Shown here piece after piece: positions 1 to 12,700 of a stretch of DNA of 64,000 nt. This DNA comes from Nematostella vectensis (Eukaryota; Cnidaria; Anthozoa; Actiniaria; Edwardsiidae). A model generated the notes under the pieces. The model worked only from the letters and a program-made list of their open reading frames with translations, did not search any database and had not been told where the DNA came from. The stretch lies in assembly GCF_932526225.1 (NCBI RefSeq), contig NC_064038.1:10105070-10169069 (forward strand). Reading direction: 5' to 3'. Both the position numbers and the translations under genes were made by a program. Each line of letters starts with the position of its first letter. Position 1 is the stretch's first letter.

Positions 1-953
1 ACTAGGTGGAAAAATGGCATAAACAGATATTGACTGTGATTCAAAACATCTGCACAATATCCTATGTGCAAGTGGTGACGCAAAGACAGATACTATATAT
101 TGATACTTTTAAAAGAAAAAATGGATGGGGATGCTTTGGGAGCTGGGAGTTGTGCCCAACATCTTCACCTTGGATCTTCACAGAGAGCTAACACATCTGG
201 CACTGGGATACCTGTTGGTTTGAGGGCTTTCATGATACTGTGAAAAAAATAATGAGCTAAAAAAGAGGCTAGAAAGCTATTTCATATACTCCCAAGGACA
301 TGGCAAGTGAAGAGATTGACCTATCCCAGTAGTGGATCTAGGGGAAGGTTTAGGGGGTTTTAGACCACACTTGTGTTGCTAAGGGAAAAAATACAGCATA
401 CTCCTCTTTGTGGGGGCATGTTCCAAACCATCTCAAGGGAGTAGAGGAGTACCAGCATGGATGATATGGTACAATATTTCCTTCCTTGGGAATTTTTTTC
501 CACCTAAACACTCTCTCATTTCATCAATAGAATCTGTAAAAGTCAGAAAGCTGAATGCAACGACGAAAGTTGACCTCTCCCCTGTGTCATTTTGTCAATG
601 TGTCATTGTATCCCCCTGCAGCGAAAAGCTAGATCTGCCACTGTCCTTTTACTCCCGCCAACCGATGAGGCAGACAACAGAAAGGTGCGCTTGAGGGCCC
701 CCCTTATACAACAGACTATCACCCCAAACCTTGTGACACATAGTCAATTTACCAGCCATAGCAGACATAGGCATCAGTTTTTCCAAAAGACAAGATTGAT
801 ATGTGTGGTACCTGTATTCATGCTTCATCCCATGGCAAAATGGAATGATCTGATATTTCTGTAAAAATACAAGATATTTTGTGTAAACCCTCTGTGTAAC
901 CCCCTTGCCCTCCCTGAAATAATAATTAAATAAAAATCAAAAATCAAAAACAC
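1..953. other. Non-coding stretch, no gene recognised
   Basis: This is probably intron or 3' sequence of the ACAD10/11-type gene. The short open frames on both strands have no recognisable domain or splice context. AT-rich runs near 918-950 directly follow the donor of the 954-1054 exon on the minus strand. Confidence 0.4.
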
Positions 954-1515
954 CTTTGCTGGCTCCATGCGTAACACCATTTTCTTGCCGCCATACTCAA
1001 TATAGTAAGTTGGATTACTAACACCATATCCAAACTTCCTAATGAGTGGTGGACCTGTTTCAGATAAAAATATAAGCTTAAGAATTGCTTATAAACAGAA
1101 GGGACAACAGGGTCGGATCAAGGGGGCTGAGCGAGGCCCCCCCCCCTAATTTTTCAGATATTTGGCTTGAAAATTACAAGAAAGGAAATCAATGGAAGCA
1201 CAATAGGTTTAGATTTGTCTATCGTTTGTTTGTTTTTTTTGTTTTTTTTTTTTTCAGGGATGTGTGCCATTCCATGGTTTTTCCTTTAAACTGTTCAAAG
1301 TGTTCTGAGTGATTCCCAGACATTTTCCCTTATCTCAATGCCTCCCCTCCCATTCCACTTAAGTAGAGGGTAGAAATTAGTGCATTGTAATTCACATTTT
1401 GTTTTGTTTAATACCTTCTTGGTTTAAGTTTAGGAATTTCTGTAAATATCTGACAACATTCTTAATAGGGAGTTGATGTTCTCCTTCAACTTCTATCCCA
1501 GGAAGATTGGGGTTG
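954..1515 (-). CDS. ACAD10/ACAD11-type protein, two internal exons (partial)
   Basis: Two minus-strand exons, 1415-1515 and 954-1054, each have AG acceptors and GT donors, and they join in phase 1 to one open frame. The joined peptide contains GYGVSNPTYYIEYGGKKMVL, which resembles the start of the aminoglycoside-phosphotransferase-like (APH) domain of ACAD10/ACAD11, where an FxxGxSNPTYY signature is followed by VLR. In that family the kinase-like APH domain precedes an acyl-CoA dehydrogenase domain, and the proteins act in mitochondrial or peroxisomal breakdown of unusual fatty acyl-CoAs. The downstream part must lie left of the window. Upstream exons, including any HAD domain as in ACAD10, were not located between 1516 and 5500. 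ACAD10 and ACAD11 cannot be separated on this fragment. The SNPTYY match supports the family; the function is inferred from it. Confidence 0.72.
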
Positions 1516-1594
1516 CTGGAAAAGATCATCAAATTTTTTGTTCATATAAATGAAAATAAATAACATAGAGACCAAAACAAGCCCATCTTTTTTT

Positions 1595-2590
1595 ACTCAA
1601 TTACATAGCTGTCAATCCAACTTCAACAGTAATCTTGTGAAATTGGGTGTAATACAGTAAGGGCCTGGTCGCACTAGCAAGATGTTCAGGAGATGTCAGG
1701 GACATTTAGGATACGTTTGTCCCGTGACATCTACGCACTATCAGACATTGTTAAATTACGGTCGCACTGGTTGCAATATCCGCGGATTACAAGCACTAAA
1801 AATAACATCGTATGTCACTCATCTGCATTTCCTTCGCGCGTGGGAGATTCGAAGAGCAAATACTCTGCATGCTGTATGTCTGCATGTTAAGTCATGAACA
1901 GAAGAAATCTGCTGCTTTTGGATGTACCTATACATGCTACACGTGTATATACATCGTGCTGCGTTAGTGGGATGCATAGCTGTTACTTAGTTAATTGCAA
2001 ATGCAATTATATATTATGCACCGAAGGCGAAGACGTACATATTTGGCTTAAATTGACCATTCCTCCCGCCGCTAGATTGTTGGAAAGGAGGGATTTTGGT
2101 AGGGATTCATCTTTAGCTTTGACGACACGTGTGTGACGGTCGAAAGTCTAGCGAAACATTAGCGAAGGTTGCTATTTGAGACCATTTACACTTTTTGTGT
2201 GAGTGACGTTCTTTGCGCGATAACAATAAAAAAAAAAGTTGTTCTGACATCAGATAGATATCCTGCCCCAGGGCAGGACATCGGCCCCTTTGATGTTTTG
2301 TCCCGACTGGCAAATTTGTCGCGTTGTGTTAAAACATAGGTTGTACTTGGCTTTGTAACATGTCACGGATATCTGTCAGTTTTTGAGCTTATCTAAACAG
2401 AGATGTCCTGAACATCTTGCTAGTGCAACCGGGCCCCAAATATGTGAAGAAAAAAAAACAAGAAAGCCAATGTGGGTGGATACAAAGAATGTATGAAAAT
2501 TCTCACAAAAATTAGGCTTGTCATGAGGCCCAAAATCTTGTGACACCTGCCTGATGCAGGTAAAGTTGACAGCTATGCAATTACTTTTTT
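1595..2590. mobile_element. Nested inverted-repeat (MITE-like) element
   Basis: An inner element at about 1663-2436 is bounded by imperfect terminal inverted repeats of about 32 bp. The left end reads GGGCCTGGTCGCACTAGCAA and the right end is its near reverse complement. No transposase frame is present, so it looks non-autonomous. Outside it, 1597-1650 and 2530-2588 are a second, more diverged inverted pair (AGCTGTCAA and CTTGTGA blocks), which suggests an older element split by a younger one. A related copy lies at 31015-31100. No convincing target-site duplication could be picked, so the superfamily is not assigned. Confidence 0.6.
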
Positions 2591-5500
2591 TGTAAGACTA
2601 CATAATCATTGGACATTCAAGAACCTTACCACCACCCCCTTTTTCTTTCCTTACCCCTCCCCTGCCATTCACTACTGCACCAACGAAAATTACAATTATT
2701 AAAAAGAAGATAGAGGAGTAAAAAAAGTTTCCTGGTTTTCTGAAGCATGCATTAAAAAGTGGAATACCGGTGATAGCAAGAAATATCTGTAAACTTTTGC
2801 ATCGATCAAGGATGAATCCTAATTTTCTCAAACAACATGGCGGTCAACAAAACGGTGTCAATCGATGCAAATAACTCACATTTCCGTTGCAGTAGCAGTC
2901 ATACTATCCTTGCAAACTTCTATCCCACTCGCACATTATTTATCTAGCTCATAGTAAATTTAACTATTTTGTTAAAAACAATAAAATACTGAAGAACTAC
3001 TATCACTATAGCATAGCACGAGTTTGTGTTGCGTGACCAGATGGAAATCTAAATATAGCACACGACGTCATGGAGCGTATCGCTTCCATATTGGGGAAGG
3101 AAAACAAGGTACTTCATTTCGACACCGGAAGCAATTCAAGTTTCGGGGATAAAAACAAAGATAACCAAAAAAGGAATACATGGCTTGTCTAGTGGTGCGC
3201 TAAAGTTATCACCATTTGTCAATCGGACACAGACAGCAACGAGCGGAAATTATACAAAACTAGCAAATTCAAAGAACAGAAGAAGAAAACATATAAGCAA
3301 AAAGATGCATGTGAGGTATTTTTCCAACACAGAAATTTAACAAATAAATAAAATAAAAACAAACGAATTTATCAAGTGATCGAACACTCTCGAACTTTCT
3401 AGAAAAAATAATAACAAGCTTACTAACAGATTTCTCGACATTTCTAAAATTATTTACGAAATAATTCGTATACTCAGATAATAGAACTTTCAGGTTTGGT
3501 TTATTTTACATTTGCAACTTGGTAATTTGTCCGAACCCAAAAAGCAGGGTTGTTCCTTGGTTCGGTAACTATTTCAAACCCCCAAAGGGATTTTTCTCGT
3601 GGAAGGGCAATTTCAATATGGTTATTGGATACTCGCTTTGCAGTCGGCGACACAAGTTTTCAAAGATACTAGGTACATGACATCACATAATAATTTACTT
3701 AAATTTTATTTAGGAGAAATGATGCAATGTCTACACTATAATTATTTTCCTGGCGAGGATATGGCTTAGCAGAGAATGAAAAAGACTATAAGGAGAACAA
3801 CACTTTATGAACAGAAGTACTTCTGTTCCGGAACAGGGAAACTGGTGTAGTTGAGTGAGTCCTCCCACGATGTGGCGTCCTCGCGCGTACGGAAGCTCAT
3901 TTAAACGAAAAAAAAAAAAAAAAAACTCGGAGACAGGGGCGTTAAAAAACACACACATTTGGTAGTATGTGGGGGCGCTAAAAATGTTTACAAAGTTTCA
4001 AGGTACAACAAGCACCTTTTTCTGTTTCTTCGATTAATCGCCACCTTTGATTTTCTCGTAAAAAATATTTTTGGTATCGTCGTCAAAGTTTTTTCCACTG
4101 AACCACGTGGTCAAACGCACAAGAAAACAAATATATTTGTTTCACTGAAACTCGAGCCGGCGATCAGTTCTCATGGGAATCTCGTGATTCTTCAGGGGAT
4201 AGGCTTTTTGTGGCCTCGCGCCCTGCAAACGTGACATAAAAGTTAAATCTTTTCCTCTGCCCTTAGTCCTTTCACATTTCCTCCATATACTCAGTATCAT
4301 ATTTACTCAATAATTTCAGCTTTGAATTTCCTACAGTTATTTAGATTTGATTTAATGTTTATTTAGCAAGGTCGCGTGCCTTACCTACCTGGGCGTGGCG
4401 GGTTACCACCTCGAGTCGCCAGCATTGTCCCGCAGATAGCCGCTGGACGAGCTCCAAAAAGCGAGTAAACACTGAAGATAAAGTCCACACACCCTCATTC
4501 CTCGTGAAGATTTATCCCTAGAAACAATTCCAACCGGGCTACGGGTCACTTGTTATGATTCCCATGTCTTTGGTTAGTTGAAATTTTAATAATAAAAAAG
4601 GTAGGTTTAGTTGTTGTTTACTTTTCATAGTCGCATGATGGACCCCAAGTCCCATGCTCTCTCTTCAAAGGTCAATAAAGGACATAATTTATAGATGCGA
4701 GCCAAGCTATACATGGCCGTAGAAGTAAACAAACGGCGTTCCTTTTAATCTCCCTCGCCGCTTTTCATCAGCTTCTTGAAACAGGGGATTTAAACTCCAG
4801 TGTGTGTGTGAGGTCCATATGTAGTATATGTTTACTACATAAGGTCTATGTTAACTACAAAAGGTATCAATTGGAGTAAATAACACTCTTTATCCCGTTC
4901 TGCCCTTAAAGTAAAATGATAATATTTTATCAGAAAATCCAATCTTAGAAAAAAAAAATACATATTTAAGTGCAACAAATTTCACGTGACCTTTGTGTGA
5001 AGTCCAATTTTTCATATATTTTTTCTCGATGAATTTATCACCTTATCAATCAAGAAATGCCCAATGACACGACGAAAATATAACTCTTTAATTTATTTAT
5101 AGACAGATTCTTGAAAAATATTATTTTTTTTGCAAAACGTATTTGAATGTGGATTTCTTAATTCAAAGCCGTCTGTAGTCCGTACTGCAATTCATTCTAC
5201 GATTATTGACGAAATTTTAATGGTAAGATCAGCCTTTCATAAAAAAATTAAAATATCATGTTTTTTCTTTGTAAATATCTTATTTTCTCTCAGCGAAGAA
5301 AAATAATAAATTCTGTAGCAAAACTGGATACAGAATTGTGCAGAAAAACTCGTGTTTCCGTTATGCTGTAACGAGGTTTAGATGCTACAAGTTTTACTGG
5401 AACGGTTACGATAGTTCTGGAGTGAAAGTGCTATTGTCTGTAAATCCTGTATATTGAGTATTTTATGCAAAGTTTGTCTCGTAGTACGTGATAGAACGCT
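2591..5500. other. Intergenic region without recognised gene
   Basis: AT-rich sequence with no supported gene. An open frame on the minus strand at 2598-2831 encodes a hydrophobic stretch but has no ATG. A short plus-strand frame beginning ATGGCGGTC at 2836 closes after about 35 codons, and another at about 3070 (MERIASILGK) closes after about 40. A poly-A tract lies near 3908-3924. Upstream exons of the ACAD10/11-type gene could be here but were not found. Confidence 0.35.
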
Positions 5501-5501
5501 G

Positions 5502-5640
5502 TGACGTCAAGTAAATCCACTTTTCATTGAAGCTGTATCTCAACCAATAAGATTCCACTATTTGCATGACGGTTGCCATGCCAATGGTAACTTCTAAAAT
5601 TACCGACCAATCACAAAAAAGGGTGTGCTTATATATATGT
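5502..5640 (+). promoter_or_regulatory. Proximal promoter of the Bcl-2-like gene
   Basis: Several classical core motifs are clustered within 140 bp. There is a CRE (TGACGTCA, 5502-5509), CCAAT boxes at 5544-5548, 5581-5585 and 5607-5611, an octamer ATTTGCAT at 5560-5567, and a TATA-like TATATATAT at 5630-5638. They precede the start codon at 5761 by about 120 bp, a plausible 5' UTR. Control by CREB/ATF, NF-Y and POU factors is inferred from the motifs only. Confidence 0.5.
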
Positions 5641-5760
5641 CCGAGTCTACTCTGTAGGTCATTCAAGCGAAACGAACAAGTCTTGAGTTACAGATTTGTT
5701 AGTATAATAAGTATAAAACAAAAAGCGAAGTCTAAAACTACGAGCCAATCTACAGCAAAA

Positions 5761-7583
5761 ATGCCTCCAATTGAAGGATACGACAATGCAAACGCTGTTG
5801 CTGCAAGAAAAATGAAAACTCCCGAGGAGAAAATCGCACACGAACTAGCGAAGGACTTTATCGGTTACAAACTCGGGAAAGGAACTCGACTCAATACGAA
5901 ATCTGCGCTTATTCTGAGAAAGCTCAGTAACCAGATCGAAAATAAGCATGAACTATTCTTAAGGAACATGTGTGATCGCTTGGACATTCGACAACACAAT
6001 GCTCCCGAGACATTTAAGCAAGTAGCCGACGAGATCTTTGGCGATGGGATAAATTGGGGACGGATAGTTGTTCTTTACACCTTCGCCGGAAAGGTTGCGA
6101 AATACTGTCAGGAAAATCAGCTAGACAACGCTGAAAACGTAGCGACTTGGGTTGGGAATTATGTTGCCTCTAAATCTGACTGGGTCAAGAAAGCTGGAGG
6201 ATGGGTAAGTCGTTATTTTGAAGCTGTAATATCGAGGGATTTTTGTGTTACCGGTAACTACTTGTTCGTACGCGACGCGAGCTACCGAGCAAACACAGAG
6301 GACTCGCGTTTCATCGACTGCAAATCGATCAGATCTCAAATTATTTTACCTGAATACCGATAATTCAGAGTCAGGGAATTTATTGGTATTAATTTCGTAC
6401 GAATTTTAGCGATTTCTATTACTATTACGGTTGTATTTTAGTGTTTTTCTGTCTCAAAGTGAGAACTTATATTTTATTCATGAGTTTCTGGTGACCATTC
6501 AGGTTTTCACGATTCCGGGTTGGCTCAATTTTAACCCCAAATACTGAAATATTCAGTTCAAAAATCCTCTTAACAGTTACTTTGGTAAACATCTCAAACC
6601 CAATATATTTTTTTTTTCCATTGAGCTTAATATATACGAAATCGCTAGAAACGACGGTGAATTGAGTCGTGAATTTATTATCGTAAAAGAACTAGGCACA
6701 AGATTGCAGTGATAAAAACCCTCCGATTCCGCTGACCAAAAATGGTCAAAAGAGTCGACTATCCTTCGCATTCTTTCTCCTATTACTTCCTGGGTGTCCC
6801 CGGCACTCAGCCAAAACTGTATTTTCGCGTTTTGTAGTCTTCCTTTCATACGGTGGGGATTATGCGTTTCTGTGGCGCAAACTACAAAGGCTTCTGACTG
6901 AATAAATTACCAAGATGGCTTCATTTGTGGTAAACAAATTCCCGCCTACGCAAAATCGGAAAAAAAAGCTATAGAAATTATTTTAAATAAGTTATTTCAC
7001 ACTAGTTTCTTCTTTTGGGTGAAAATTGCTTCTTTTATGGCAAAATAGGAAAGTTCTAAAGATTTTGAAAGGAGCAGTGGTTAAATTCGGGGAATTTTGT
7101 CAACAGGAAATTGAGACACCCACTCGCGATTGGAATTCAGAGTTCATGTGACCCCGCACATATATCAATTGCTATCATGCGCTACGTGCGAGATTATTTC
7201 CCAAAAAAAGGTTTGGTCTAGGACTTTGTGCTTCTGGCCTGGACAGACAAGTTTGTATTAGGTCATGAGCGATAAGCAAGTTGAGGCAAATATCCCTATG
7301 GATACCTTAGATTCTTGGATACCCCCTAATGTCTTTGTGTTTAATTATGTTTTTTATTACAGTTTGAACAGCAATAAAACCAATAAAAATTGTTTTCCTA
7401 ACACTATTTTTTTGGTGATGTTTTAATGATTACTAACCAGATTTTTTTTCATTATTCCAGGAGGCTTTTAATGAGCAATTTAAGGATGTCCAAGAGGAAC
7501 ATGAAAAGTTCTGGTGGAATAGTTTGCTGTGCACAACACTAGGCCTGGGATCTCTAGCCGCTGTCCTCTACATGAAGAGCTAA
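5761..7583 (+). CDS. Bcl-2 family apoptosis regulator (pro-survival type)
   Basis: Exons 5761-6204 and 7461-7583 join in phase 0 to a 188-residue protein, the usual length for multi-domain Bcl-2 proteins. A BH4-like helix at about 26-40 (AHELAKDFIGYKL) resembles that of Bcl-xL. BH1 at about 90-111 contains DGINWGRIV, and BH2 at about 141-156 contains WVKKAGGW. A hydrophobic tail anchor at about 166-185 ends in MKS. The intron falls directly after the BH2 GGW, the conserved intron site of this family. The BH3-like helix at about 49-62 (ALILRKLSNQIENK) lacks the usual GD pair. BH4 plus BH1 and BH2 favours a pro-survival member on the outer mitochondrial or ER membrane that restrains Bax/Bak. 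Assignment to a vertebrate orthologue is not possible by eye. The first ATG in a clean context after the TATA box was chosen as start. Confidence 0.88.
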
Positions 7584-8340
7584 TCAGAATAACAGGGAAG
7601 GAGGAATGTGAATGGCTCCCGCCATAACAGGACTCAAGCAAGGCTGATGTGGGGCAGTAACTTATAGGCCTACACATTCTTGGTGATCCACTATCCAAGA
7701 AAACCAAGTTATAACATCTTTAAAACACAAAGACTTGGTATTTTATGTGTATCCATACGGCCAATGAGAAAATGCAGAATCAATGACATTATGTAAACAT
7801 TTGCTTCCAAGAAGCCACCATAATATACCATGTATGGCCTAAGGCCAGGGACTAGACAGACAGTATAAGCCTGTCTTGCAACAGTTGAGGTGAATCTTTC
7901 CTGCACAAAGGCAAACATTATTCCCAACTTGTTGTTCTTTCCTAAATTCCATATATTTTTGAATCCGCAGTTTGTTTTTGTTGGGAGCAGTAGGTATTGT
8001 TCCAGACTGAGTTTGTTTTGACAGTAACTGTGTCATATCTTTAAAGAAAATATTGAGCAGTTATTGTTTCGATAACCTTTGGCACCACATTATTCAAATT
8101 CTTTTCAATTCCTTATTGACCTGTTGCCTTCTGCAAAGAAAATTTCATCTCAACTGACATTGTGTTTCAAATATTATTGTGTTATAAAAATATATTTAAG
8201 AGATTATATCAAATTTTGTACAAAAGTAAGATAGAGGTTTTTAAATAAATATTTTACCCTGCTATAGTGCATTGAGAGGAACATTGCAGTTTGTCCAGTT
8301 CTGTTGAGAGTTGTGTTGTGTGCACTTCGTGCAATAAAAT
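7584..8340 (+). other. 3' UTR of the Bcl-2-like gene with polyadenylation signal
   Basis: AT-rich sequence after the stop codon. An AATAAA at 8333-8338 is followed by a T/G-rich stretch, a plausible cleavage site. An earlier candidate AATAAA lies near 8246. Transcript ends are inferred from these motifs. Confidence 0.45.
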
Positions 8341-9601
8341 ATTCAAGTAAAACATGGCATCTTGTTACTCATTTATTTTCGGTACAGCACTTTTTATTTA
8401 TATTTTGAAATTCAGTATTAGGGGAGGTTGCACCAGCCCTACGTACCAACATGGATCTGCCATTGTTGCACACTATTGTGAGCTTGGAAGACTTTGGTAT
8501 AGATTTCATTATTAGGGTTGTGCAATCATATATATCATGGGAAAAGCATATTTTAAGTTTCCTTAGAAATGACCAACTTTTTGGCCGCTAAGTGGGGTGC
8601 ATACGCGCCCTGTAGTCGTCATTCCCAACAGACTGCGTAGAGTACGAAGCTCCGTAAATATCGAAATAGAATGTTTTGTATACACTAGGCGATAACAACG
8701 AACTGATTGGGGTTTTTCTATAAGAGAAACGACAAAAGTGTGTGCGCTCATTTGACGCTATGAATGCGCGTCGTCAAACAAGCAAAACCAGAAAACGCAC
8801 CAATCAGAGGCCATGAATTCTGCGATCGTTTCTCCTCTCTTTGACTGCTTTGAAGATATCCTGGATAGGACATTGTGTACGCCAGGGAAATGCACGTGGA
8901 AATCTGTGAAAAAAAACCTAAGATGCTCAAAATGGGATAAAAAAAACTGCAAAAGGGGGAATGGGAGGGTATGATTAAGCTTCAAAAATTACCAATTTTT
9001 TATAAGAACTTTTTTATAGGAGCGTCCAGCCTGAGATTTCCCCAAATTTAAAGAACATGCCGAGGCTCAAAGCAAGCATTGTTTTGTTAGTGTGATTGTT
9101 AGTGTGTGTATGTGTGTTTGATACCAAAATTAGGCGACATGGTTCCTGATCTCATATAAATCCTGTGTTCCCGTACATTCCTTTACAAATTATTCCAAGA
9201 AAATATCGACTTCAACATTTTAAAAATGGATCTCGATCCCACAAAATTTTGATCCCTGGTCGCAAAAATGCAGGTCATCCCTGATTCCAAGTGTGTCTAT
9301 AGTACCCTGACATGAAAAATGATCACCTAAAATTTACATAAAGACCAAAATCGTGAATGTAAAACCATTTCTTTACAAAAGTAATGTGGAGCTAAAAAAA
9401 AGCCATCTCTTTGCGCGCGCATATGTATTCTCACTCGAGAATTTCTTTTGAATTTTCGAATGGAAGTTGCGAGAAGAATTTCCACTCAACACAACTTTTG
9501 ATAATTTTGTTAACAAGAAGAACAGGTTTTCGATGTTTTATTTTTACCATATTTAGGATAAAAGAGGAAACCAAATAAGGAAACCTGTCAATCATCGTTT
9601 A
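8341..9601. other. Intergenic spacer
   Basis: No gene supported. The overlapping minus-strand frames at 8563-8985 have no recognisable domain. The stretch separates the 3' end of the Bcl-2-like gene from the next plus-strand gene. Confidence 0.35.
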
Positions 9602-9609
9602 TGACGTCA
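9602..9609 (+). promoter_or_regulatory. CRE-like site upstream of the MGSC gene
   Basis: A perfect TGACGTCA palindrome lies about 130 bp before the start codon at 9742. It is the same motif as in the Bcl-2-like promoter. Its role is inferred. Confidence 0.35.
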
Positions 9610-9741
9610 TCGTTAATCGGTAGATCGAACGCCCCGCTAGTTTTCTTCTTCTTTCCAACTCTCCCTTTCTTGGGAATAGTTTGGTATTTCTCCCTTTCAA
9701 AAAAAGGGACTTGAAAATCATCATCTGGAATATTTGCAAAG

Positions 9742-12700
9742 ATGGGAAGCTGTCCGTCTAATTTAACCAAAGGTGAGAAACAAGGATTTCAAGGAAAAAG
9801 ATACTTTATAAACAAAATATAAGACAATTTTTTAAATAACCAAACACTTCACAACGCAAATCACTTTGCCCGGGAAAAGTTCTTCTTAGTTAAGGGGCCG
9901 AAACAAATAAACTCCAATGAAAGATAAATTTCAGAAAATCTATTTGACAAAGTAAGCATCAAGTAATTATCTTAATTTTAAAAAAAAGTTTGAGCCATTT
10001 TTTAATTCGTTTCTTTAAAACAAAAAACATTGAATAGCCGAAAGTGCGTTTGTGTGTGGGGTGGGAGGGGCTGGTAGGCGACTAAATCAAAGTCCTTAGG
10101 GAGGGTGTGTGATTAAAAAAATTAACCTCAGGAAGGGTGGGTAAAGAACCTAAGTTCTAAAGGGGTGGTATGTTAAGGTTTCTGGCATGTCTGGTGATAA
10201 AAAAATTTACTAGGTTTACAAGCATAGGTTAGTTTAAGTACTAGTATAACTGGGATGCAGTACTAGTATAGGTAGGGTGCAGTACTAGTGTAGGTGGGGT
10301 GCAGTACTAGTATAGGTAGGGTGCAGTACTAGTATAGATATGGTGCAGTACTAGTATAGGTAGGGTGCAGTACTAGTATAGGTGGGGTGCAGTACTAGTA
10401 TAGGTGGGGTGCAGTACTAGTATAGGTGGGGTGCAGTACTAGTATAGGTGGGGTGCAGTACTAGTATAGGTGGGGTGCAGTACTAGTATAGGTGGGGTGC
10501 AGTACTAGTATAGGTGGGGTGCAGTACTAGTATAGGTGGGGTGCAGTACTAGTATAGGTGGGGTGCAGTACTAGTATAGGTAGGGTACAGTACTAGTATA
10601 GGTAGGGTGCAGTACTAGTATAGGTAGGGTGCAGTACTAGTATAGGTAGGGTGCAGTACTAGTATAGGTGGGGTGCAGTACTAGTATAGGTAGGGTGCAG
10701 TACTAGTATAGGTAGGGGTGCAGTACTAATATAGGTAGGGGTGCAGTACTAGTATAGGTGGGGTGCAGTACTAGTATAGGTGGGGTGCAGTACTAGTATA
10801 GGTGGGGTGCAGTACTAGTATAGGTAGGGTGCAGTACTAGTATAGGTAGGGTGCAGTACTAGTATAGGTAGAGGTGAAGTACTAGTATAGGTTGGGTGCA
10901 GTACTAGTATAGGTGGGGTGCAGTACTAGTATAGGTGGGGTGCAGTACTAGTATAGGTGGGGTGCAGTACTAGTATAGGTAGGGTACAGTACTAGTATAG
11001 GTAGGGTGCAGTACTAGTATAGGTGGGGTGCAGTACTAGTATAGGTGGGGTGCATTACTAGTATAGGTAGGGGTGCAGTACTAGTATAGGTGGGGTGCAG
11101 TACTAGAATAGGTGGGGGTACAGTACTAGTATAGGTAGGGTGCAGTACTAGTATAGGTGGGGTGCAGTACTAGTATAGGTGGGGTGCAGTACTAGTATAG
11201 GTGGGGTGCAGTACTAGTATAGGTGGGGTGCAGTACTAGTATAGGTGGGGTGCAGTACTAGTATAGGTAGGGTGCAGTACTAGTATAGGTGGGGTGCAGT
11301 ACTAGTATAGGTAGGGTGCAGTACTAGTATAGGTGGGGTGCAGTACTAGTATAGGTGGGGTGCAGTACTAGTATAGGTAGGGTGCAGTACTAGTATAGAT
11401 AGGGTGCAGTACTAGTATAGGTAGGGTGCAGTACTAGTATAGGTGGGGTGCAGTATTAGTATAGGTGAGGTACAGTACTAGTATAGGTAGGGTGTGGTAC
11501 TAGTATAGGTAGGGGTGCAGTACTAGTATAGGTGGGGTGCAGTACTAGTATAGGTGGGGTACAGTACTAGTATAGGTAGGGGTGCAGTACAAGTATAGGT
11601 GGGGTACAGTACTAGTATAGGTAGGGTGTGGTACTAGTATAGGTGGGGTGCAGAACTAGTATAGGTGGGGTGCAGTACTAGTATAGGTGGGGTACAGTAC
11701 TAGTATAGGTAGGGGTGCAGTACTAGTATAGGTGGGGTGCAGTACTAGTATAGGTAGGGTGTGGTACTAGTATAGGTGGGGTGCAGAACTAGTATAGGTG
11801 GGGTGCAGTACTAGTATAGGTGGGGTGCAGTACTAGTATAGGTGGGGTACAGTACTAGTATAGGTAGGGGTGCAGTACTAGTATAGGTGGGGTGCAGTAC
11901 TAGTATAGGTAGGGTGCAGTACTAGTATAGGTGGGGTGCAGTACTAGTATAGGTAGGGTGCAGTACTAGTATAGATAGGGTGCAGTACTAGTATAGGTGG
12001 GGTGCAGTACTAGTATAGGTGGGGTGCAGTACTAGTATAGGTGGGGTGCAGTACTAGTATAGGTGGGGTGCAGTACTGGTATAGGTGGGGTGCAGTACTA
12101 GAATAGGTGGGGTGCAGTACTAGTATAGGTGGGATGCAGTACTAGTATAGGTGGGGTGCAGTACTAGTATATGTGGGGTGCAGTACTAGTATAGGTGGGG
12201 TGCAGTACTAGTATAGGTAGGGTGTGGTACTAGTATAGGTAGGGGTGCAGTACTAGTATAGGTGGGGTGCAGTACTAGTATAGGTGGGGTGCAGTACTAG
12301 TATAGGTAAGGTGCAGTACTAGTATAGGTAGGGTGCAGTACTAGTATAGGTGGGGTGCAGTACTAGTATAGGTGGGATGCAGTACTAGTATAGGTGGGGT
12401 GCAGTACTAGTATAGGTGGGGTACAGTACTAGTAAAGGTAGGGTGCAGTACTAGTATAGGTAGGGGTGCAGTACTAGTATAGGTAGGGGTGCAGTACTAG
12501 TATAGGTGGGGTGCAGTACTAGTATAGGTGGGGTGCAGTACTAGTATAGGTGGGGTGCAGTACTAGTATAGGTAGGGTGCAGTACTAGTATAGGTAGGGT
12601 GCAGTACTAGTATAGGTAGAGGTGAAGTACTAGTATAGGTTGGGTGCAGTACTAGTATAGGTGGGGTGCAGTACTAGTATAGGTGGGGTGCAGTACTAGT

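Noticed and set aside
2598-2831. Hydrophobic minus-strand frame as a membrane-protein exon
   Set aside because: There is no ATG, the frame meets a stop just upstream and no partner exon was found.
9588-9770. Minus-strand 60-codon frame with a Lys-rich stretch, possible terminal exon
   Set aside because: It has no ATG, and the plus strand offers a better explanation: an ATG exon (9742-9772) with a donor and a phase that matches the downstream exons.
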